This document shows positions 1 through 7,856 of a stretch of DNA of 25,325 nucleotides, one piece after another. Source of the stretch: a virus. Within the stretch, counting starts at the first letter, position 1. Each line of letters begins with the position of its first letter. The position numbers and the translations under genes were made by a program. The DNA lies in the IMG/VR virus record IMGVR_UViG_3300027763_000221, positions 1 to 25,325 of that record; one strand, 5' to 3'. The notes under the pieces are model-generated. The model saw only the letters and a program-made list of their open reading frames with translations. It did not search any database and was not told the origin of the DNA.

Positions 1-1643
1 CTGACGTTGTTATTCACGCCGTTGACATTTTGAAGTATCTGTCGTTGACGTATCTTTCGAACCCTAACTTCTACACAGCGTACGCAGACGTGTCTTCAAC
101 GCGTAGTTGGTACGCAACACCAGCGGGGCATTCGTTGCCTGACAAAGTGGGAACGTTCAACGCGTCAATTTGGGGTGAGTATCAACGCACAGAAGGCGTG
201 TTGTTGTATGACGTTCACCAAGCGATTGACCTGACGAACGGAACGCAGGACGCGAACACTGCTGATATTCGCATTCCCGTTGCCACTTCAGGTTCGATTG
301 CACTTGACAACGGCATTGACTTTTGGGTCATTGGTCAAGAACTGTCGGGTATCACGTTGTTGCCGCTGATTTATCAAAGCGGTTTCTACGCGCAGGACAT
401 AAGTTTGCAAGTCAACGGCGACGGTCAACTTTTCATAGCAAGCGAAACGTCACCGCCCGCCGCAGTTGCCTTCCCCGGCTTGCAATCAAACGTTGTCGTC
501 AGTGACGGACTGTGGCACCACGTTGCAATCATTGTTGACGCGACAACAACCAAACTGACGTTGATCGTTGACGGCAACGCTGTTGCGTGGACTGCTTATT
601 CACTGACCGGTGGTGGCTTTCTAACAACAGGCGTTGACGATCAGTATCACCTTGCCAACACTGCGATTGGGTACGTTGATCAAATCGTTGTGTCTGACAA
701 CACTGTCACTACAACTGATATCAAGAATCGGTACGTTGCGGGGTCGTTGTTGCGCAACGTCGTTTTGTCAGGAGACAGAATTGCCGAAGCACTTGTTCTT
801 GCGGGATACGGCACGATTGCGAACGGCGCGCTTTCGACGCTTGACCCCGTTGCAGGCACGCAGAACTATTTCATTGACGGCGTTGCGTACACGCCTTACG
901 CGTCACCAAACGGTTGTTTCTACACACAAGGCACGCTGACACCCGTGACCGGAACGACTGCAATGAACGTCATTCAGTCAATCAGTGATACTGAAACGGG
1001 CGCGTTCTATCAAAACGACGACGGCACGTTTGCATTTCACACGCTCGCGTACCCGTACACAAACACGCGCGCTACAACGTCGCAAGGCACAATGGGCGAC
1101 AACAGCACCGCGGCGTTGCACTATCAAGCAGAATCGCTTTCGTTGATTAACGACGACGCTGACGTGTGGCCTAACGTCATTGTGACACCACAGAACGGAA
1201 CGTCACAAACGTACCAGTCTGGGAACGATAAATTGTACGGACCGCAAACGCTTGATCGTTCAGGCACGTTGCACGACAGTCTTGAAGCCGCGCTCGCAAC
1301 GGCGCAATACTTGGGGTACGTATTTCAATCGCCACTAATGCGCGTTGGCAATGTTGAACTGCGAAACAGCACAAACAACGGAAGCAATATCCCGTTCATG
1401 TTGACAGCGCAGATTGAAGACCGTGTGACTTTTCAACGTCAGTTTCAAGGCGGCTACGCAATCAACACTGACTACCTGATTGAAACAGCGGCGCACGACT
1501 TTACTGCTGACCCCGGTGCGTTTCGCACGACGTTTGTTCTTGACCCGTACCCGATTAGAAACACAACCGTTGATTCACTGCCCGCACTAATCTTCGACGA
1601 CGCCACCTATGGTCGGTTGGACAGCAACAACGCGTTGTTGTAA
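1..1643 (+). CDS. Minor tail protein with LamG-like (concanavalin-fold) domain, 5' truncated
   Basis: The reading frame is open back to the first bases of the window (codons from position 3), so the gene begins upstream and the TTG at 30 is probably not its start. About 546 residues are visible. Roughly residues 90-240 read as a LamG/concanavalin-like lectin fold: a 'DGLWHHVAIIVD' strand, then 'LTLIVDGNAV', then 'AIGYVDQIVVSD', the usual order in phage LamG proteins. The C-terminal half, with 'YQNDDGTFAFHT', resembles actinophage minor tail proteins. It likely sits at the tail tip or on the virion surface and binds host glycans; that role is inferred from the fold and from its place beside lysis and tail genes. 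No transmembrane segment is seen. The fold call is fairly firm; the exact tail position is not. Confidence 0.7.
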   Translation, partial: DVVIHAVDILKYLSLTYLSNPNFYTAYADVSSTRSWYATPAGHSLPDKVGTFNASIWGEYQRTEGVLLYDVHQAIDLTNGTQDANTADIRIPVATSGSIALDNGIDFWVIGQELSGITLLPLIYQSGFYAQDISLQVNGDGQLFIASETSPPAAVAFPGLQSNVVVSDGLWHHVAIIVDATTTKLTLIVDGNAVAWTAYSLTGGGFLTTGVDDQYHLANTAIGYVDQIVVSDNTVTTTDIKNRYVAGSLLRNVVLSGDRIAEALVLAGYGTIANGALSTLDPVAGTQNYFIDGVAYTPYASPNGCFYTQGTLTPVTGTTAMNVIQSISDTETGAFYQNDDGTFAFHTLAYPYTNTRATTSQGTMGDNSTAALHYQAESLSLINDDADVWPNVIVTPQNGTSQTYQSGNDKLYGPQTLDRSGTLHDSLEAALATAQYLGYVFQSPLMRVGNVELRNSTNNGSNIPFMLTAQIEDRVTFQRQFQGGYAINTDYLIETAAHDFTADPGAFRTTFVLDPYPIRNTTVDSLPALIFDDATYGRLDSNNALL

Positions 1644-1657
1644 GAATAGGAACTGTT

Positions 1658-2344
1658 ATGCCTACACCTGTCACCGGAACAATTGCGTATCAAACGCCTT
1701 CAACGTTTGCCGCGCTTGAAGTTTTCACCACGACTGAATACAACAAAGTTGTGAAAGACGTTGCGTACTTTCGCGCACGTCCGTACTTGCTTGCTTGGCA
1801 GACCAACCCGCCAAGTCCTGCAACATTGCCGATTAGCACCAACTTGAACACGGGCGGAACGTACCGAACTTTGTTTTCAACGGGCAACGGTGGTTCGCTT
1901 GCAACTTCAGTTTCAACTTCAAGCGTTGGCACGATCACAGTTGCGTCGGACGGGCGTTTGGTCACGCCTTCGTCGCTCGCGGGTTTGTATCGTTTCAAAG
2001 CGCAAATGATGGTTAGTTCTGAAGCCAGTGGAAAACACGTTCGCGTTTCTGCAATTTTGTACAACGCCGCAGGAACGCAACTTGCTTCAATACCGGGGTC
2101 TTGGGTGAACTGTGACACCGCGTTCAACGCACTTTCAATCTGCACGTTCACTATCCCTTGCAACGTTGCAGGTTTTGCAATGGGGAACGTCAACGCAGTC
2201 AAGTTCGTCGGACAAATGGCGGGAACGGGAACGGTCAGCATTGTCCAAGCAGACGACAACGGCAACGGACCGAGTTCGGCCTACAAGCAGTACAACACTT
2301 TTGCTGAAGTTGAATATCTAGGAACAGGAACAGGTTCGTACTAA
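1658..2344 (+). CDS. Putative tail/surface structural protein (beta-rich)
   Basis: 228 residues from an ATG preceded by AGGAA at a normal Shine-Dalgarno distance. The protein is rich in Thr, Ser, Gly, Val and Asn, with alternating hydrophobic strands. It contains a block 'SLAGLYRFKAQMMVSS' to 'VRVSAILYNAAGT' and ends 'FAEVEYLGTGTGSY', reminiscent of the jelly-roll (C1q/TNF-like) domains of phage tail fibres and receptor-binding proteins. The resemblance is of texture, not a recognised signature. It lies between the LamG-like tail protein and the peptidase, and its stop overlaps the next start (TAATG), so the two are translationally coupled. Virion structural protein is likely; the specific role is unknown. 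Confidence 0.55.
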   Translation: MPTPVTGTIAYQTPSTFAALEVFTTTEYNKVVKDVAYFRARPYLLAWQTNPPSPATLPISTNLNTGGTYRTLFSTGNGGSLATSVSTSSVGTITVASDGRLVTPSSLAGLYRFKAQMMVSSEASGKHVRVSAILYNAAGTQLASIPGSWVNCDTAFNALSICTFTIPCNVAGFAMGNVNAVKFVGQMAGTGTVSIVQADDNGNGPSSAYKQYNTFAEVEYLGTGTGSY

Positions 2345-2823
2345 TGCCACCAATCAAAGACGCAACGCCACTACTAATGGCGTGGACAAAGTATTGCGTT
2401 TCAATTCGCAATCACTTTCGATACGCACAGATACGACCTATGCCGTTGAAGTTGAACACGTTTCCTGTTGTGACTGACTGTTCAGGTTTCGTCACGCTCG
2501 TTTGCAAACTTGCAGGAATGCCTGACCCGAACGGACTGAACTACAACGGACGCGGCTACACCGGAACGTTGCTTTCGTACAAGTTCAACAAAAAGATTCC
2601 TAAGTCACAAGCGCAACCGGGCGACCTTGTTGTGTACGGACCCGGCACAGGCTGGCACGTTGCAATGATCGTCGAAGGCGGTCCAAATCCCCTCACCGTT
2701 TCTATGGGGCAAAACGGCGACCCGTCATATGTTCACGTGAACGAGGACGGAAGAATGCCACAGACGTACTTGCGCCTTGACCGTCGTCAACTTCTTGCGC
2801 CTACTGAACTGCCGAAGGCGTAG
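2344..2823 (+). CDS. NlpC/P60-family (C40) peptidoglycan peptidase, endolysin or tail lysin
   Basis: 159 residues, essentially one NlpC/P60 domain. The catalytic cysteine is in 'TDCSGFV' (Cys46) and the catalytic histidine in 'GWHVAMIVEGG' (His105), separated by the usual 'QPGDLVVYGP' strand; the third polar residue is likely in 'SMGQNGDP' near 120. Family members hydrolyse the gamma-D-Glu to diaminopimelate bond or related stem-peptide bonds. There is no signal peptide, so export would need a holin (the next gene is a candidate) or incorporation in the tail tip. The start overlaps the preceding stop. Endolysin is favoured because a small membrane protein follows at once; a tail-associated lysin is the alternative because tail genes flank it. 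Confidence 0.8.
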   Translation: MPPIKDATPLLMAWTKYCVSIRNHFRYAQIRPMPLKLNTFPVVTDCSGFVTLVCKLAGMPDPNGLNYNGRGYTGTLLSYKFNKKIPKSQAQPGDLVVYGPGTGWHVAMIVEGGPNPLTVSMGQNGDPSYVHVNEDGRMPQTYLRLDRRQLLAPTELPKA

Positions 2824-2827
2824 TGTC

Positions 2828-3097
2828 GTGTTCGCCGCGCTTCACTGGTCTGACCTAGCGACGTACTCAACTGCACTTGCGCCCATTCTCGCGCTGACTG
2901 CTTTCTTGGGGCGCGTTCTGTGGAAGAACATAAAACACGAACTGACGCCAAATTCAGGCGCGTCATTACGCGACGCAGTTGACAGGATCGAACACGCAGT
3001 GACAATGACACAATCTGACATTCAGCGCATTGACAAAGCACTTGAACGGCACTTGGGCTATCACGACGCGACTGACGCACAGTTGCAACAGCACTAG
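2828..3097 (+). CDS. Holin-like / DUF2746-type small membrane protein
   Basis: Starting from the GTG at 2828, just after the peptidase stop, gives 89 residues. Residues about 8-33 form one hydrophobic segment ('YSTALAPILALTAFLGRVLW'), followed by basic 'KNIKHELTPNSG' and 'SLRDAVDRIEHAV', then a predicted coiled-coil tail. The 'PN-G-SLRDAVDRIE' signature is typical of actinophage membrane proteins annotated DUF2746 or as candidate holins and found near lysis genes. A longer reading from a start at 2777 overlaps the peptidase gene and adds a non-hydrophobic basic leader, so it is less likely. Holin function is inferred from size, topology and the neighbouring peptidase. Confidence 0.6.
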   Translation: MFAALHWSDLATYSTALAPILALTAFLGRVLWKNIKHELTPNSGASLRDAVDRIEHAVTMTQSDIQRIDKALERHLGYHDATDAQLQQH

Positions 3098-3106
3098 AAC
3101 TGCCAC

Positions 3107-3118
3107 TAACCTGACGTT
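3107..3118 (+). promoter_or_regulatory. Leaderless -10 box TAACCT-N6-ATG
   Basis: TAACCT (3107-3112) lies exactly six bases before the ATG at 3119. That ATG has no Shine-Dalgarno sequence. A TTGCAA (3083-3088) sits 18 bases upstream of the -10 box as a possible -35. The spacing equals that at four other starts in this window, which supports a transcript beginning at or next to the start codon. Confidence 0.55.
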
Positions 3119-3646
3119 ATGGCTTCGACTTCAAACTACGTTTTCCCCGCAGAAGGTCTTGACTATCTGCTCGGCATTGTGCCAAAGGGTGGGACTGCCC
3201 CTGCGACTTTGTACTTGGGCTTGTTCACGACTTCGTGGGCGACTATTCAGGGATACGGAATTGCCAACACAAACATTACGTTGAACGGTGGCACGTACCC
3301 CGTGACCGAACTTGCAAGCGCGACGGGCTACGCAACGCGCCCGTCTTTGGCGGCGGCGACTTGGGGCGCGGCGACTGCTGGCACGACTGTTATTGGCGCA
3401 AACACAATCAACGTGCGTCAGTCAACGTACGGTTCTGCAATCACGATCACAAACACAAGTGCGTCGGCGTGGACTGGTATCAACGGAATGTTCATTGCGA
3501 CTAGCGCAACAGTTGGTCAAGCGTCAGGTTCAGGAACAACTGTTCTTTGGTACGCACCATTTAGCGACGGTTCGACTGTCACGCTTGCAGTCAACGACAG
3601 CATTTCAATTACACCTACTTGGCAATCCGCGCCTTACCCCGCGTAA
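3119..3646 (+). CDS. Tail-associated structural protein (Gp80-like phage tail fibre texture)
   Basis: 175 residues, beta-rich, with 'LYLGLFTT' near the N-terminus, 'GGTYPVTEL', 'GYATRPSLAAATWG', and a C-terminal 'LWYAPFSDGSTVTLAVNDSISITPTW'. This order (xxxLGLF, a 'Y-R' strand, then 'W...PL/F..G.tvtvndGDsl.i') is that of small actinophage structural proteins that sit near tail fibre genes. The start seems leaderless (see the -10 box just upstream). The next gene follows after 12 bases. The structural assignment rests on family texture and position; no catalytic motif is visible. Confidence 0.55.
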   Translation: MASTSNYVFPAEGLDYLLGIVPKGGTAPATLYLGLFTTSWATIQGYGIANTNITLNGGTYPVTELASATGYATRPSLAAATWGAATAGTTVIGANTINVRQSTYGSAITITNTSASAWTGINGMFIATSATVGQASGSGTTVLWYAPFSDGSTVTLAVNDSISITPTWQSAPYPA

Positions 3647-3658
3647 AGGTAGAACGCA

Positions 3659-5359
3659 ATGGCGTTCACGGAAGTTGCCCGACTTGCGACAACTACGGCG
3701 CGCGTTGCCGCACTTAGCGCAACGAACACTTACACGTTGCCTTCCGCCCCCGCTTCAGGGCAGTGGATAGTTGTAGCCCTTTACACGAATCAGGGCATTA
3801 TTCCTACGGGCGCGATTACCGGCGCAAACAACTTAGTGACTTCAGTGACTTGCGGTTCAATAAGTCTTTCAGTTTTAGAAGGTTCAACTAACACTTCACT
3901 TCAAGAACCAACTGTCTATGCCGCGCCTTACGCCTCGGGAATGACGACAACGCTTTCGGTCACTTGGACAAACGGCATTGCGGCAACAACGCTTGGCGTG
4001 GCTGTCCTCATCTTTTCAGGCGCGTCAACCACTACGGGGTCTATGACGTTTCGCGAAGGCAACGGAGCATTCGACGGGGCGGGCAACACAACGTTTGGCG
4101 CAACAGGTGCGCAAGGATCGTCAGGCGTTATTACTTGGGCGAATTCAAACAATGCAATTCCGACAAACTACGATTCACAACAACAGCCATTCATTGCCGC
4201 GATTGTGGATACAAACGTCCCCACTTCAACGACACTTCAACTTGCAAGGTCTGCTGGTTTGTTTGGAGTAGTTAGCAACTCATCAGGACAACTTTCGCAG
4301 TTTGGTGGAACGGCTGGCACGTTGCCTATCAGTAGCGGAACAAGCGTGTACAACCCTGCTGGCGGTACTGCCTACGGAGTTATCTACGGAACGTATGGCA
4401 ACTTCACGTTTTCGTACACGGGTGTATCGGGTAACAACTTGACTGGTTGCGTTGCAACGGGTCTTGGCATTTTCGCGCAAGCACCTTCGTACGCCCCGAT
4501 TATGCTTGCCGGTACTTCGGCTGTCACGATCACAGCAATTCTAAATACAAACTCCCCGACAACTCCAAACTTGAACGGGTTCCTCACAGGTTCGACTTCG
4601 TACACTTCAGGTACAGCAAGCGCAAACGGTCATGTTCAAATTGGTATGGGCGGCACAGGAACAGTCCCCGCAAGATTGCACTTGATCGGCGGGTCAAACA
4701 ATGCGGGCTACGTGAAGCAAACGGCGTACGCAGTTCAGCGAATAAACGGAAGCGTTCTAACTAACGGCGGGGGTTTCATTTACACCTTTGCGCCCGCGAC
4801 TAGAACGCTGACACGAACAAGCACAGCCGTTCGTACTCTGATTTCACGCGTTGTCAAAGTTCGCGAGAAAATCGCAGTGGCAGTTTTCGTCCGTACGCCG
4901 TACGCCGTTCGTCAAGTTGCGTCAGTTCGAACAGCAAAAGCAGTATTGACCAGAACGTCAACAGCGCTCAAGGCAGTAGCCACGTTCAGAACGTCTGTGG
5001 CAAACGCCCTACGTATTCCCCTAGTTGCCAAAACGCGGGCGTCACAGCGCGTTTCAGCGGCCTCTCAAGCCAACGTGGCGTCAGTGACTAGAACGCGTCA
5101 GTCCGTTCGTCGCGCGAACGTTTCAGTGACGTACACAATCGCGTCAACAAAACGACGCACGTTTGTTCGTCGTGCAGTTGCAACGTCGGTTTTGATCGCA
5201 CGTTCAATCAGCAAGGTCTTGACGATTTCGCGTGCGGGAACTGTGACGGGCGACTTCAAGATTGCAGGCGGGCGCGCCGCTTTCAAAACAGGGCAACTTG
5301 AAGGTACATTCGATACGGCGAACGTCGTCGGTTCGCAGAAAAAGACAGGTCAAATCTAA
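3659..5359 (+). CDS. Large virion surface/tail protein with Arg/Thr-rich repetitive C-terminal region
   Basis: 566 residues from an ATG preceded by AAAGGTAGAA. Residues 1 to about 375 are Gly/Thr/Ser/Ala/Asn-rich beta-type sequence with almost no charge, typical of tail or capsid decoration proteins. Residues about 380-526 change sharply: Arg recurs every 4-10 residues in Val/Thr/Ser/Ala strands ('TRTLTRTSTAVRT' and similar), with about 23 Arg and 7 Lys against one visible acidic residue (Glu403). The last 40 residues return to ordinary Gly-rich sequence with acids. The stop overlaps the next start (TAATG). The basic block could be a beta-helical or DNA/polyanion-contacting stalk; this is speculation. 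It is probably a structural protein of the tail end or head surface. Confidence 0.55.
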   Translation: MAFTEVARLATTTARVAALSATNTYTLPSAPASGQWIVVALYTNQGIIPTGAITGANNLVTSVTCGSISLSVLEGSTNTSLQEPTVYAAPYASGMTTTLSVTWTNGIAATTLGVAVLIFSGASTTTGSMTFREGNGAFDGAGNTTFGATGAQGSSGVITWANSNNAIPTNYDSQQQPFIAAIVDTNVPTSTTLQLARSAGLFGVVSNSSGQLSQFGGTAGTLPISSGTSVYNPAGGTAYGVIYGTYGNFTFSYTGVSGNNLTGCVATGLGIFAQAPSYAPIMLAGTSAVTITAILNTNSPTTPNLNGFLTGSTSYTSGTASANGHVQIGMGGTGTVPARLHLIGGSNNAGYVKQTAYAVQRINGSVLTNGGGFIYTFAPATRTLTRTSTAVRTLISRVVKVREKIAVAVFVRTPYAVRQVASVRTAKAVLTRTSTALKAVATFRTSVANALRIPLVAKTRASQRVSAASQANVASVTRTRQSVRRANVSVTYTIASTKRRTFVRRAVATSVLIARSISKVLTISRAGTVTGDFKIAGGRAAFKTGQLEGTFDTANVVGSQKKTGQI

Positions 5360-5688
5360 TGTCGTACGTCATCATTGAAGGCACAACTATTCGTTTCTAC
5401 ACGAAGCGACCCTTTGCCGATTTCGCGGGCAACCCCGTTGACCCCGACAGGGTTGAATTCTCGTTTCGCGTAGCCAACGGGACAGTCACAACGTACGTGT
5501 ACGGAAGCGGTGACGGCGTAGTTGTGCGAGACAGTAAGGGCTACTACCACGCAGACATTGACAGCGACGGAAGCAAAGGCACGTGGACGTATTCGTGGTA
5601 CGGCTATCCGACCAGCGCAAACACTGACCCGACCCGTACAAAGGTCAAGTTTGAAGGCAACGTTCAAGTCAGTGTGAGTACCGTCTAG
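5359..5688 (+). CDS. Small Ig-like/beta-sandwich structural protein
   Basis: 109 residues. The sequence runs 'TIRFYTKRPFADFAGNPVDPDRVEFSFRV', 'VVVRDSKGYYHADID', 'GTWTYSWYG', then 'EGNVQVS', i.e. the strand order of small Ig-like proteins common in actinophage head-tail or tail-fibre neighbourhoods ('D--G-P-DP--V-F--', 'V-RD--G-Y--D', 'GtW-Y-W', 'e--F-V'). The ATG overlaps the preceding stop (TAATG), so it is co-translated with the large surface protein and may decorate or assemble with it. It is the last gene of the structural block in this window. Confidence 0.6.
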   Translation: MSYVIIEGTTIRFYTKRPFADFAGNPVDPDRVEFSFRVANGTVTTYVYGSGDGVVVRDSKGYYHADIDSDGSKGTWTYSWYGYPTSANTDPTRTKVKFEGNVQVSVSTV

Positions 5689-5692
5689 CCAC

Positions 5693-5698
5693 TATCCT
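5693..5698 (+). promoter_or_regulatory. Candidate -10 box TATCCT upstream of 5727 gene
   Basis: TATCCT fits the TANNCT pattern seen at other starts here and would place a transcript start near 5705. This leaves a short leader with a strong Shine-Dalgarno (AAAGGGGG, 5715-5722) before the GTG at 5727. No good -35 is visible. It sits in the 38-base gap between structural and non-structural genes. Confidence 0.3.
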
Positions 5699-5726
5699 TT
5701 CCCCTAACGCCTACAAAGGGGGAACA

Positions 5727-5975
5727 GTGAACAAAGCCACAGAAAAGTCACAGGTTGACTTGTCCGAATTTTTCGTTGCTGAAGTCAAGCGTTGCATTGC
5801 TGAACGCGCGGTTGATCAACTGAACGAAACTGACGCAGAAAAATACGTTGCCGCGCTCGCGACAGCAGAAATTTCAGCGCGCAAAATTTTTGATTGGTTG
5901 AAAGAACGCAACGTCAACGCAAGTCTTCCGTCAATCAAGTTGCACCGTTCAAAAACGTGTGGTTGCAATGGTTGA
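5727..5975 (+). CDS. Small putative DNA-binding protein with C-terminal HR-S-K-CxC
   Basis: 82 residues from a GTG with the Shine-Dalgarno AAAGGGGG five bases upstream. The body is helical and charged. The end 'SLPSIKLHRSKTCGCNG' resembles small actinophage helix-turn-helix proteins whose recognition helix is followed by 'HR-G-C-C'. It overlaps the metallophosphoesterase gene by a few bases, a pairing often seen in actinophages. No function beyond probable nucleic-acid binding can be supported. Confidence 0.5.
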   Translation: MNKATEKSQVDLSEFFVAEVKRCIAERAVDQLNETDAEKYVAALATAEISARKIFDWLKERNVNASLPSIKLHRSKTCGCNG

Positions 5976-7014
5976 TCTTTCAGAATTTCAGTCAGACAAA
6001 TCAGAACAACTGAAGGCACAGCGCGACGAAGCGCGACGACGTGTTGAACGCTTGGAAAAAGTTGTTGAACAAATGCAAAAGCGGTACGACTTAGTGACTG
6101 CAATTGACGAACTGAAGCCGATTGGTCAGCCGTGGAAACGTGCAAAAGCCAAGAAGGGCGAACACAGGGGAATCGCAAACACGATTTCAAGCGACCAGCA
6201 CTACGGCGAAGTGGTGCGCCCTGAAGAAGTTCAAGGGTCTAACGCGTACGACATTTCGATTGCAAAGCAACGCTGGCAAGTTCACGTTGACAAATTTCTT
6301 GCACTGTCGCTCGATCACTTGGGATACCTGAAGTATGACGGCGCGCATATTTGGTGGAACGGTGACGCGTTCAGCGGTGACATTCACGAAGAACTAGCAA
6401 AGTCAAACGAACTGTCAACGCTCGCAACGCTTGACGCAATGATTGACCCGATTGTTGCCGGGCTGAAAACTGTGGCAAGCGAATTCCCGCAACTGGTTGT
6501 TTCAGTTCGTCGCGGTAATCACACGCGCACAAGTCACAAGACACCCGCAAAGGGACGCGTTCGCGAATCGTTTGACTGGTTGTTCATGCGAATTATTGAA
6601 CGCGAACTTCGTGGGAGTGGAATCATCTTTGACATTCCTGAAAGCGACGACGGCATTGTTCAGCAGTACGACCACAGGTTCCTAGCAACTCACGGTGATC
6701 AGTTTAGGGGCGGTTCAGGTATCGCGGGCATTATGACCCCGCTGGCACTTGGCAATTATCGCAAGTTGCGACGCAACGTTTCGATTGGCGACCACCTTGC
6801 GTACGACACAATGATTCTTGGACACTTTCATCAGTACCTAATTATCCCCGGCGTGATCGTCAACGGTTCTGCAAAGGGCTACGACGAATACGCGTACGTG
6901 TCGAACTTTGGTTTCGAACCCGCACAGCAAGCGTTTTGGGTGACAACGCCTGAATACGGTCCGTCGTTTCACACTGCCATTCGTCTTGACAACAGAAAGG
7001 CTGAAGGTTGGTGA
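5968..7014 (+). CDS. Calcineurin-like metallophosphoesterase with N-terminal coiled coil
   Basis: 348 residues from the ATG at 5968 (a GTG at 5959 would add three). Residues about 12-42 are a charged coiled coil. The metallophosphoesterase motifs follow in order: 'SSDQHYG' (Asp76, His78), 'NGDAFSG' (Asp133), 'RRGNHTR' (Asn184, His185), 'THGDQF' (His242) and 'LGHFHQY' (His286, His288). These ligate a two-metal centre that cleaves phosphomonoesters or diesters; phage members are usually proposed to act on DNA ends or nucleotides. The protein is cytosolic by sequence. The gene overlaps the upstream small DNA-binding-like gene, and its stop overlaps the following micro-ORF (GTGA), so it lies in a coupled cluster. 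Substrate is unknown. Confidence 0.85.
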   Translation: MVDLSEFQSDKSEQLKAQRDEARRRVERLEKVVEQMQKRYDLVTAIDELKPIGQPWKRAKAKKGEHRGIANTISSDQHYGEVVRPEEVQGSNAYDISIAKQRWQVHVDKFLALSLDHLGYLKYDGAHIWWNGDAFSGDIHEELAKSNELSTLATLDAMIDPIVAGLKTVASEFPQLVVSVRRGNHTRTSHKTPAKGRVRESFDWLFMRIIERELRGSGIIFDIPESDDGIVQQYDHRFLATHGDQFRGGSGIAGIMTPLALGNYRKLRRNVSIGDHLAYDTMILGHFHQYLIIPGVIVNGSAKGYDEYAYVSNFGFEPAQQAFWVTTPEYGPSFHTAIRLDNRKAEGW

Positions 7015-7124
7015 CGACGTTCTTTGTTGTCGTTTCAGTCTTGCCGCACCTGTTGATCTTGACGTGCGGCGCGTGTCTCGCGTACTCAATTTTGAAAGAC
7101 GTTTTTTGTAGTCGCAAAAAGTAA
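7011..7124 (+). CDS. Possible 37-residue single-span membrane micro-protein
   Basis: A GTG overlapping the metallophosphoesterase stop (GTGA) opens a 37-codon frame. Residues 4-29 are a continuous hydrophobic stretch ('FFVVVSVLPHLLILTCGACL') and the peptide ends in a basic 'SRKK'. Stop-start coupling and the clean membrane-segment plus positive-end layout favour a real gene, for example an accessory lysis or membrane peptide. The short length keeps confidence low. Confidence 0.4.
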   Translation: MTTFFVVVSVLPHLLILTCGACLAYSILKDVFCSRKK

Positions 7125-7125
7125 G

Positions 7126-7131
7126 TACGCT
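7126..7131 (+). promoter_or_regulatory. Candidate -10 box TACGCT before 7142 gene
   Basis: TACGCT followed by GAC matches the -10 and discriminator of other promoters in the window (TATGCT-GAC, TACGCT). It is ten bases before the ATG at 7142, giving a very short leader. No clear -35 is seen upstream in the T-rich stretch. Confidence 0.3.
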
Positions 7132-7141
7132 GACGCGTTCT

Positions 7142-7288
7142 ATGAAACTTCTTTTTTTGTGTGAACGTTGCAATCAAACTTTTGTTTTGTATCGCGGTGA
7201 CGTTGTAAGTATCTCGTTTAGTGGACTTCCTGAAGTTGTTGCACGTACGCTTGATCACGACTGCAAGACAGAAAGAACAACGACGTGA
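7142..7288 (+). CDS. Zinc-ribbon micro-protein (48 aa)
   Basis: The 48-codon frame begins 'MKLLFLCERCNQTF' (Cys7, Cys10) and ends with 'DHDCK' (His39, Cys41), a plausible CxxC...HxC zinc site. The stop overlaps the next gene's GTG (GTGA), which supports real coupled translation. There is no obvious Shine-Dalgarno; a TACGCT box lies 10 bases before the ATG. Function is unknown; it resembles the many small CxxC proteins elsewhere in this window. Confidence 0.5.
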   Translation: MKLLFLCERCNQTFVLYRGDVVSISFSGLPEVVARTLDHDCKTERTTT

Positions 7289-7785
7289 CACCCGTACCCG
7301 GCACTTTGGTATTCGCCCATTCCAACGGGCTAATGGGACGCGTCATTCGTTTTGGCGAACGCCTGCGCTGGCGTGGCGGGCATTTCTACAATCACGTGGC
7401 AATCGTTGATCGAATCGAAGACGGCGTTGCGTACGTCATTCAGGCTGAAGCGCGTGGAGTGACTGACGACAAAGCACTTCACACAGTCGGCAGGTACACA
7501 CTTGTTGATATGCCGCGACACGTTGACGTTGAAGACGCGTTGCATTTCGCGCGCGAACAGGTAGGCAGTTCGTACGGCTGGCTGACCATTCTTTCAATCG
7601 CGATTGACATTGTTACCCCGTTTTGGTTTGTTGCGTTTCGACGTGGCAACAGTTGGATTTGTTCTGCGCTCGTTGGCGAATCGTTGCGTGCCGGCGGTTG
7701 GGTTCGCAATTTTGCTGACGTGTACTGCGTCACGCCTGCGCAACTGTGGCTTGAAATTCGCGGGCTGATCTACACGAATCCCTAG
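7285..7785 (+). CDS. Permuted papain-fold (YiiX/DUF830-like NlpC/P60) thiol hydrolase
   Basis: 166 residues. It begins 'PGTLVFAHSNGLMGRVIRFGE', then 'YNHVAIVD' (His37), 'VIQAEARGV' (Glu55), and later 'WICSALVGESLRAGG' (Cys126). His then Glu then Cys is the circularly permuted order of YiiX/YaeF-type NlpC/P60 enzymes, whose members act on peptide, amide or lipid ester bonds. A hydrophobic stretch at 97-117 ('WLTILSIAIDIVTPFWFVAF') could pack in the fold or touch membrane. The gene is coupled to the zinc-ribbon micro-protein before it and ends the block before promoter P1. Whether it attacks the wall or a host protein or lipid is open. Confidence 0.7.
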   Translation: MTPVPGTLVFAHSNGLMGRVIRFGERLRWRGGHFYNHVAIVDRIEDGVAYVIQAEARGVTDDKALHTVGRYTLVDMPRHVDVEDALHFAREQVGSSYGWLTILSIAIDIVTPFWFVAFRRGNSWICSALVGESLRAGGWVRNFADVYCVTPAQLWLEIRGLIYTNP

Positions 7786-7826
7786 TTGACCTCGACTTTC
7801 TTCAGTATTTATCGCGTTTTTCGCAC

Positions 7827-7841
7827 TAGAAAACGTTTCTA
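7827..7841 (+). repeat. Inverted repeat TAGAAA-N3-TTTCTA upstream of P1
   Basis: Perfect 6-bp arms separated by ACG, about 16 bases before the P1 palindrome, in the A/T-rich 147-base gap (7786-7932). It could be a regulator site or part of a weak terminator for the hydrolase gene; nothing decides between these. Confidence 0.35.
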
Positions 7842-7856
7842 AATTCTTTTGACAAA

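Noticed and set aside
1690-2265. Minus-strand frame of 191 codons
   Set aside because: It is antisense to a structural gene with a good Shine-Dalgarno; the product has no domain texture. It is a by-product of codon bias.
5104-5120. A fourth CGTTCG-N5-CGAACG dyad
   Set aside because: It lies inside the Arg-rich coding stretch of the large surface protein, with no TANNCT at the eight-base distance. The region is rich in GTTCG/CGAAC codons, so chance is likely.
6860-7291. Long minus-strand frame of 143 codons
   Set aside because: It is antisense to the metallophosphoesterase and the micro-genes, has no start signal or recognisable domain, and no other minus-strand gene is credible here.
7849-7854. 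TTGACA as -35 of P1
   Set aside because: The spacer to TATGCT would be 27 bases, too long; P2 and P3 lack it. The -35 position is better placed inside the dyad.
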